Assembly: GCA_017543025.1 (NCBI GenBank)
Contig: JAFYGX010000077.1
Span: forward strand, 1 to 10,788
Direction: 5' to 3'
Origin: Solobacterium sp.
GTDB taxonomy: Bacteria; Bacillota_I; Bacilli_A; Erysipelotrichales; Erysipelotrichaceae
Length of the DNA stretch: 10,788 bases
In this document: one piece after another, positions 7,056 to 10,788 of the stretch
Position numbering within the stretch: position 1 is the first letter of the stretch
Layout: each line of letters starts with the position of its first letter
Position numbers and translations under genes: made by a program
Notes under the pieces: generated by a model
Databases searched by the model: none
What the model saw: the letters and a program-made list of their open reading frames with translations, nothing else
Told to the model about the DNA's origin: nothing

Positions 7056-7898
7056 CTATTTTACTCTAGTTTCGATTTCATTGATCATTCTGATCAATGA
7101 CTCAGATTCAAATCCCCCAAATTCTTCCAGACGGCTGCGGCACTGATTATAGAGATCATGCATCATCCGCCGTGATTCATCCTCCCCAAGAATCCTCACA
7201 ACAGTAACCTTATCATTACGGGCGTCCGAATTGCTCTTGCCGAGCTCTTCTGCCGTAGCTGTTATATCTAATATATCATCCTGTATCTGAAAAGCCAGTC
7301 CGAGCAGTATTCCCACCTCATACCATGCATCGACTGTTTCCTGATCCTGACCGGCAAGTACAGCACCGATCATCAGAGGTGCCGCAAGCAGACAGCCTGT
7401 CTTGTACCGGTGCACTTTCCGTATATCGTCAAAGGTGCTGTTTTCTGCTTCGTTCATGTCCAGAACCTGACCGTATACCATACCGCTTGGCCCTGCCATC
7501 TCTGACAGAATACGAATCGCCTTTACCGTCTGATCTGCAGCTGTATGTGCGCAGCTCGCCAGATGAAATGCCTCCGTAAGGAGACCGTCGCCGGCAAGAA
7601 TCGCAGTTGCTTCATCAAACTTTTTATGATTTGTCGGCATACCGCGGCGCAGATCATCATTATCCATTGCCGGCAGATCATCATGAATCAGAGAATAGGT
7701 ATGAATCATCTCCAGTGCACAGGCAAACGGTTCACCGACCTTCTGATCCACGCCGTAACCCTTCAGAACCTCAAGCAGAAGATTCGGCCGGATCCGTTTT
7801 CCCCCGGCCATCAGTGAATACTTCATCGCATCCTTTACACGGCTTTCCGTAACATTGGAAAGACTGTGTTCCAGAAGTTTTTCCATCGACTCGCTCAT
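7056..7898 (-). CDS. ispA: Polyprenyl (farnesyl) diphosphate synthase
   Basis: A 280-residue trans-prenyltransferase that adds isopentenyl diphosphate to DMAPP and GPP. The first aspartate-rich motif is DDLPAMD (73-79) with the two-residue insertion typical of bacterial type II FPP synthases, followed by NDDLRRG. The second is DDILD (207-211, in QIQDDILD). GGKRIRP (32-38) and HKKFDEATAILAGDGLL are the usual substrate-binding stretches. Y68 sits five residues before the first motif, where an aromatic side chain limits chain length to C15 in related enzymes, so farnesyl diphosphate is the expected product; geranylgeranyl product cannot be excluded by sequence reading. The start overlaps the xseB stop by 4 nt with GGGGAGGA about 9 nt upstream. 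FPP would feed undecaprenyl phosphate for the cell wall. Confidence 0.94.
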   Translation of the reverse strand: MSESMEKLLEHSLSNVTESRVKDAMKYSLMAGGKRIRPNLLLEVLKGYGVDQKVGEPFACALEMIHTYSLIHDDLPAMDNDDLRRGMPTNHKKFDEATAILAGDGLLTEAFHLASCAHTAADQTVKAIRILSEMAGPSGMVYGQVLDMNEAENSTFDDIRKVHRYKTGCLLAAPLMIGAVLAGQDQETVDAWYEVGILLGLAFQIQDDILDITATAEELGKSNSDARNDKVTVVRILGEDESRRMMHDLYNQCRSRLEEFGGFESESLIRMINEIETRVK

Positions 7899-8110
7899 TC
7901 GCTCAGTTCCTCCCCGGAAGATGAAAGCTGACGAACCCGCTCTTCAAATTCCTTCAATCTGCCGTCACACACTTTTACAAGCTTCAGCCCTTCTTCAAAC
8001 AGCTTCACTGTCTCATCGAGTGACTGTTCATTCTCTTCAAGCAATGTGACAATCTCATCCAGACGCGACATGGATGCTTCAAATGTCTCAGCTTTCTTTT
8101 CCCTGCTCAT
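7895..8110 (-). CDS. xseB: Exonuclease VII small subunit
   Basis: A 71-residue, almost wholly helical acidic protein matching XseB in size and pattern. The diagnostic stretch is FEASMSRLDEIVTLLEENEQSLDETVKLFEEGLKLV, a two-helix hairpin, followed by a Cys and a second coil (DGRLKEFEERV). Several copies bind each large subunit to form exonuclease VII, which degrades single-stranded DNA from either end into oligonucleotides. Its ATG shares one base with the xseA stop (TGATG) and has a strong GGAGGAGAG site about 7 nt upstream inside xseA, suiting the excess of small over large subunit known for this enzyme. The stop overlaps ispA by 4 nt. Confidence 0.93.
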   Translation of the reverse strand: MSREKKAETFEASMSRLDEIVTLLEENEQSLDETVKLFEEGLKLVKVCDGRLKEFEERVRQLSSSGEELSE

Positions 8111-9453
8111 CAGGACTCTCCTCCGTTCTCCTTATGGATGACAGACGCCTCTGCGCTTCCTCTGAAGAAACGGATCATAATGCGATCTCCTTCTTCCAGC
8201 ATCCTGGCGTCATTGATAACATGACTGTCTTTTGCGATAACACTGTATCCTCTGCCCAGCACTTTCAGCGGTGAATATGCATCAAGCAGACCGGCAGCTT
8301 TCTGCAGATCATTACGCTTATTCTCAATACAGTAGCGCGCATTCCGAGTCAGCGCTTCTTCCAGCTGATTCAGCCTGCTGTGTTCCTGCAGGAACGCTCT
8401 GCCTGCATTCTTCTCCAGCTGCAGTTTCTTCTCCTGCAGAATTCCTCTTGTTTTCATGCTGGAAGTATGAAGATGCCGGAAGAACCGTTCTCCCAGCAGA
8501 TCTGCTTCCATCTGTCTGCTGCGCACCAGTGACATCGGGTCACTGTACCAGGGCTTTGCCGTGATCCGATCGAGCGCCTGCCGTTCCTCACTGATCCGCT
8601 TGCGCATACATGTTTCCATATAAGCACGCAGTTCACCGAGTTTTCGCTGAACCTGACGGATATCCGGACTCGCCTGTTCTGCTGCACCAGTCGGTGTAGG
8701 TGCCCGAAGATCTGCTGCATAATCTGCCATTGTCCAGTCCGGTTCATGACCGATTCCGGTGATCAGAGGCGTATTGATTTCATAGATCACTCGTACCAGC
8801 TGCTCATCATTGAAGCACCACAGGTCTTCCATACTTCCTCCGCCGCGACACAGCAGAATCACGTCTGCACCGCTGCCGTCTGCTTTCTTCAGCTGTCTGA
8901 TCAGATCAGCAGGCGCATTCTCTCCCTGCACCAGTGCATTAAACTCTATGATTTCAGCAATCGGCCACCGTCTGGCAAGCGTATTTCTGACATCCGCTCT
9001 TGCGTGCGTTTCTTTTCCGGTCACAAGTGCAATTGTCATCGGATAAGCCGGAATCAGTTTTTTGTGAGCCGGATCAAACAGACCTTCTTCCAGCAGTTTT
9101 TTATACAACGCATCAAACTGCGCCTTAAGGTCACCTAATCCGGCCGGAATCATCCGCCGTACTGTAAACTGAAGCTTTCCCTGAACTGGATAAACCGTAC
9201 AGCCCCCGAATACCCGGATCAGATCCCCGTTTTTCGGTGAAAAAGAAACCTGCCGGTTGTCGCTTGACCACATGGTGCAGTCTATTCTGGCATGATCGTC
9301 TTTCAGAGTGAAATACCAGTGACCGCTGGGATGTGCATGAAAATTTGAAAGCTCCCCTTCTACTACTACATTGTGCAGAACAGGAGCAGAATCAATACAG
9401 GAAGCAACCTGTCTCACAAGCCAGGATACGCTCCGCGTAATATAGGTTTTCAT
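8110..9453 (-). CDS. xseA: Exonuclease VII large subunit
   Basis: A 447-residue protein, normal XseA length, carrying the catalytic site of exonuclease VII. Residues about 1-105 form the OB-fold for single-stranded DNA (VEGELSNFHAHPSGHWYFTLKD at about 31-52). The catalytic domain shows IALVTGKETHARADVRNTL (141-159), LLCRGGGSMEDLWCFNDE (200-217) and GIGHEPDWTMADYAADLRAPTPTGAAE (233-259), all family hallmarks. A long charged helical region (about 265-390) is the coiled-coil arm that binds XseB, and the C-terminus keeps the LGRGYSVI element. Its ATG overlaps the nusB stop by 4 nt with only a weak ribosome site, so it probably depends on coupling from nusB. xseB follows directly. Confidence 0.95.
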   Translation of the reverse strand: MKTYITRSVSWLVRQVASCIDSAPVLHNVVVEGELSNFHAHPSGHWYFTLKDDHARIDCTMWSSDNRQVSFSPKNGDLIRVFGGCTVYPVQGKLQFTVRRMIPAGLGDLKAQFDALYKKLLEEGLFDPAHKKLIPAYPMTIALVTGKETHARADVRNTLARRWPIAEIIEFNALVQGENAPADLIRQLKKADGSGADVILLCRGGGSMEDLWCFNDEQLVRVIYEINTPLITGIGHEPDWTMADYAADLRAPTPTGAAEQASPDIRQVQRKLGELRAYMETCMRKRISEERQALDRITAKPWYSDPMSLVRSRQMEADLLGERFFRHLHTSSMKTRGILQEKKLQLEKNAGRAFLQEHSRLNQLEEALTRNARYCIENKRNDLQKAAGLLDAYSPLKVLGRGYSVIAKDSHVINDARMLEEGDRIMIRFFRGSAEASVIHKENGGES

Positions 9454-9824
9454 ATCCGGTCCAGCACACCGTTGATCAGTTTATAGCTGTCACCGTCACA
9501 GTATTTCTTAGCAAGCCGAACATATTCATCGATAATAACCGCTGCCAGTTCCTGCTTCAGATCAAACTCTGCACATCCGTTCAGAAGAATTGCCTGCTCA
9601 ATATAGCCAAGCCGGTCAAAACTCCAGCCCTCAAGGACCTCATTAATATAAGAACGATAGCGGTCTGTATGTTCAATCGCCTGACGAACGACAGAAATGA
9701 TATATTCATCCCGATCTTCTTCTTCCGGAAAATTATCCCGGATCAGTTCTTCAGCGCTTCTTGCCATAATCTGGTTCTGGTAAGTCGCAAACAATGCTTT
9801 TTCCCGATTACTGTGTCGTGTCAT
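9450..9824 (-). CDS. nusB: Transcription antitermination factor NusB
   Basis: A small all-helical RNA-binding protein of 124 residues that pairs with NusE (S10) on boxA RNA to prevent premature termination in rRNA operons. Family features are the start MTRHSNREKALFATYQ, equivalent to the usual M-x-R-x-x-R-E-x-A-L-x-x-L-Y, the middle DRYRSYINEVLEGWSFDRLGYIEQAILLNGCAEF, and the end VIIDEYVRLAKKYCDGDSYKLINGVLDRI. ATG 9824 is preferred because the RNA-binding Arg-rich N-terminus starts there and a promoter candidate predicts transcription starting near 9849. An in-frame TTG at 9878 (AAAGG eight bases upstream) would add 18 residues not expected in the family. It is the first gene of the minus-strand operon. 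Confidence 0.92.
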   Translation of the reverse strand: MTRHSNREKALFATYQNQIMARSAEELIRDNFPEEEDRDEYIISVVRQAIEHTDRYRSYINEVLEGWSFDRLGYIEQAILLNGCAEFDLKQELAAVIIDEYVRLAKKYCDGDSYKLINGVLDRI

Positions 9825-9855
9825 ATTCAATAAATCTCTTTTATTTTCCTGTCTT

Positions 9856-9884
9856 ATTTTACTTTCTTTCTGATTCAATGAAAA
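9856..9884 (-). promoter_or_regulatory. Candidate promoter of the nusB operon
   Basis: On the minus strand TTTTCA (9884-9879) is followed after exactly 17 bases by TAAAAT (9861-9856), matching TTGACA and TATAAT at four and five positions. Transcription would start near 9849, about 25 nt upstream of the nusB ATG, leaving room for the weak AAAGAG ribosome site. A further -10-like TATTAT lies at 9972-9967 with no convincing -35. Assignment is by motif only. Confidence 0.35.
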
Positions 9885-9891
9885 GGCCTTT
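9882..9891. repeat. 10-bp perfect palindrome upstream of nusB
   Basis: AAAGGCCTTT is a perfect palindrome next to the -35-like hexamer of the candidate nusB promoter. It could be an operator half-site pair or simply chance; no regulator of matching specificity can be named. Confidence 0.3.
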
Positions 9892-9900
9892 GCTTTTCAT

Positions 9901-9948
9901 CCCGTTTCTTTTTCCACCCGTTTCCGGTTCATTTTCATCCCCCGTTTC
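9901..9948 (+). repeat. Three direct CCCGTTTC repeats between divergent genes
   Basis: CCCGTTTC occurs at 9901-9908, 9917-9924 and 9941-9948, with start-to-start distances of 16 and 24 bp. The first and third copies are also both preceded by TTTTCATC. The whole stretch is pyrimidine-rich on the plus strand. It lies between the nusB operon and the divergent DUF5662-like gene, where a shared regulatory site would be placed, but the function is unknown. Confidence 0.5.
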
Positions 9949-9974
9949 GTTTCAAAACCAATTATGATAATACT

Positions 9975-10547
9975 ATGAGCACACCGATTAAGCGTCCTGT
10001 TCCGAAGCAGCTGTCAAAACGAATTGCAGGACATCTGAAAACTGTTAACACCCATCGCACGCTTGTGATGGAACATTGTTTTAAATGCGGGCTGATCATG
10101 CAGGGACTGACGCATGATCTGTCCAAATTCTCGCCTGGAGAATTAATCCCTTCCATCCGCTATTATCAGGGCTGGCGCAGCCCTTATCCTTATGAAAAGG
10201 AACTGAAAGGCTATTCGCTTGGCTGGCTTCATCATAAAGGCCGCAACCGCCATCACTGGGAATACTGGTATGACACCATTCAAGGAAAATGGGTTCCTAT
10301 CCGGATGCCGGACCGATATCTTGCCGAAGCAATCTGTGACCGGATCGCTGCCTGCAAGACTTATCGCGGCAAAGATTACAGAGACTCCGATGCGCTTGAC
10401 TACTTTCTTGCGAAAAATGACCGGTATTACATGCACGAAGAAACTGCTGCGGCAATGGAGCGTGTGCTGCGAATGGTTGCGGAAGAAGGAGAAGACGCAG
10501 CATTTGCTTATGTGAAAGAAGCACTCAGAACGCATAAACCGATCTGA
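9975..10547 (+). CDS. DUF5662-family protein with HD-like His/Asp pattern
   Basis: A 190-residue soluble protein with no signal peptide or membrane segment. I recognise it as resembling the DUF5662 family from HLKTVNTHRTLVMEHCFKCG, GLTHDLSKFSPGE (H47, D48) and GWLHHKGRNRHHWEYW (H86, H87, H93, H94); no biochemical function is known to me. The succession of upstream His (H20/H27), HDLSK, a His pair, HHWEY, then CDRIAA (D122) recalls the H...HD...H...H...D metal ligands of HD-domain hydrolases, which is inference. The C-terminal third is helical and ends in a Glu/Ala-rich region. The start ATG 9975 has no Shine-Dalgarno, and -10-like hexamers (TATGAT, GATAAT) sit within 12 bases of it, so the mRNA might be leaderless. 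No better-spaced downstream start was found that keeps the conserved N-terminus. It is divergent from nusB and followed by an MgtC-like gene 17 nt later. Confidence 0.75.
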   Translation: MSTPIKRPVPKQLSKRIAGHLKTVNTHRTLVMEHCFKCGLIMQGLTHDLSKFSPGELIPSIRYYQGWRSPYPYEKELKGYSLGWLHHKGRNRHHWEYWYDTIQGKWVPIRMPDRYLAEAICDRIAACKTYRGKDYRDSDALDYFLAKNDRYYMHEETAAAMERVLRMVAEEGEDAAFAYVKEALRTHKPI

Positions 10548-10564
10548 AAAGAAAAGGAGAAGAT

Positions 10565-10788
10565 ATGGAAATACAAGGAGTCCCCTTTACATTTGGTTCC
10601 GTTCTGTTTCGTATGATCCTTTCTGCAGCTGTTTCCGGTGTGATCGGATACGGCCGGACGGTGCGCGGACGGCCAAGCGGTTTGCGGACGTATATGGTTA
10701 CAGGAATCGGCGCTACCCTTTCTGTACTGATTTCTCTGTTTGTTTACGAAATGCTGAAAGGCGCATGGAGTCCTGCGGTTGAAGCAGT
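10565..10788 (+). CDS. MgtC/SapB-family membrane protein, N-terminal part
   Basis: The first 74 codons of a gene that runs off the right edge. The order of a hydrophobic helix (VLFRMILSAAVSGVIGYGR), a short basic loop with RGRPSGLRTYM, and a second helix (VTGIGATLSVLISLFVYEM) matches the start of MgtC/SapB proteins, where the R-x-R-G-R-P-x-G-L-R-T loop between the first helices is diagnostic. These are inner-membrane proteins linked in other bacteria to magnesium limitation and acid or phagosome survival; here the family is supported but not a specific role. A good AGGAG site lies five bases before the ATG. The 17-nt gap from the DUF5662-like gene indicates co-transcription. Confidence 0.85.
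   Translation, partial: MEIQGVPFTFGSVLFRMILSAAVSGVIGYGRTVRGRPSGLRTYMVTGIGATLSVLISLFVYEMLKGAWSPAVEA

Noticed and set aside
9825..9878. 18-residue N-terminal extension of NusB from a TTG at 9878
   Set aside because: NusB proteins normally begin at the equivalent of MTRHSNREKAL, and the candidate promoter starts downstream of the TTG. It remains possible because AAAGG is well spaced before it.
1..10788. CRISPR array, tRNA, rRNA, riboswitch or dif site
   Set aside because: No regularly spaced repeat series, cloverleaf or rRNA-like stretch was seen, and no recognisable dif-like 28-mer was found by eye near xerD.

Overview
The window looks like a chromosomal segment of a low- to mid-GC Bacillota, possibly an Erysipelotrichia-type bacterium. 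That placement is inferred from the gene order and protein character and was not tested. Nearly all of it is a tightly packed housekeeping operon on the minus strand, with an insertion sequence at its downstream end and a divergent small operon at its upstream end.

Left edge (1-1243): a complete-looking insertion sequence. It has imperfect terminal inverted repeats of about 29 bp (1-29 and 1214-1242) around one plus-strand transposase gene (173-1213). The transposase has an N-terminal CxxC...CxxC zinc ribbon and a DDE-type core resembling the IS1595/ISXO2 group. Between its promoter (TGGTATAAT at 53-61) and its start codon lie two interleaved inverted repeats. One of them pairs with the transposase Shine-Dalgarno. 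Its right end abuts an A-tract that, on the minus strand, is the U-run of a weak terminator-like hairpin.

1244-1467: a short non-coding or degenerate stretch downstream of the operon. It holds two weak terminator-like hairpins and possible gene debris, and no gene I recognise.

1468-9824, minus strand, in transcription order: nusB, xseA, xseB, ispA, dxs, recN, dinB, a XerD-like tyrosine recombinase. Junctions are ATGA or 1-nt overlaps or 8-nt gaps, so this reads as a single translationally coupled operon. It combines transcription antitermination (NusB), both subunits of exonuclease VII, isoprenoid precursor synthesis (DXS making DXP, IspA making FPP), and repair or recombination (RecN, Pol IV, Xer recombinase). 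Compared with the classical Bacillus nusB-folD-xseA-xseB-ispA-dxs-tlyA-ahrC-recN-spo0A cluster, it lacks folD, tlyA, the arginine repressor gene and spo0A, and ends with dinB and xerD instead.

9825-9974: intergenic region between divergent genes, with a candidate nusB promoter, a 10-bp palindrome and three direct CCCGTTTC repeats.

9975-10788, plus strand: a DUF5662-like protein whose His/Asp pattern recalls HD-domain metal sites and whose start has no visible Shine-Dalgarno. It is followed 17 nt later by the N-terminal part of an MgtC/SapB-family membrane protein that runs off the window.

No CRISPR array, tRNA, rRNA or riboswitch was seen. The least explained signal is the switch-like transposase leader; the rest is well-known gene families in a slightly unusual arrangement.
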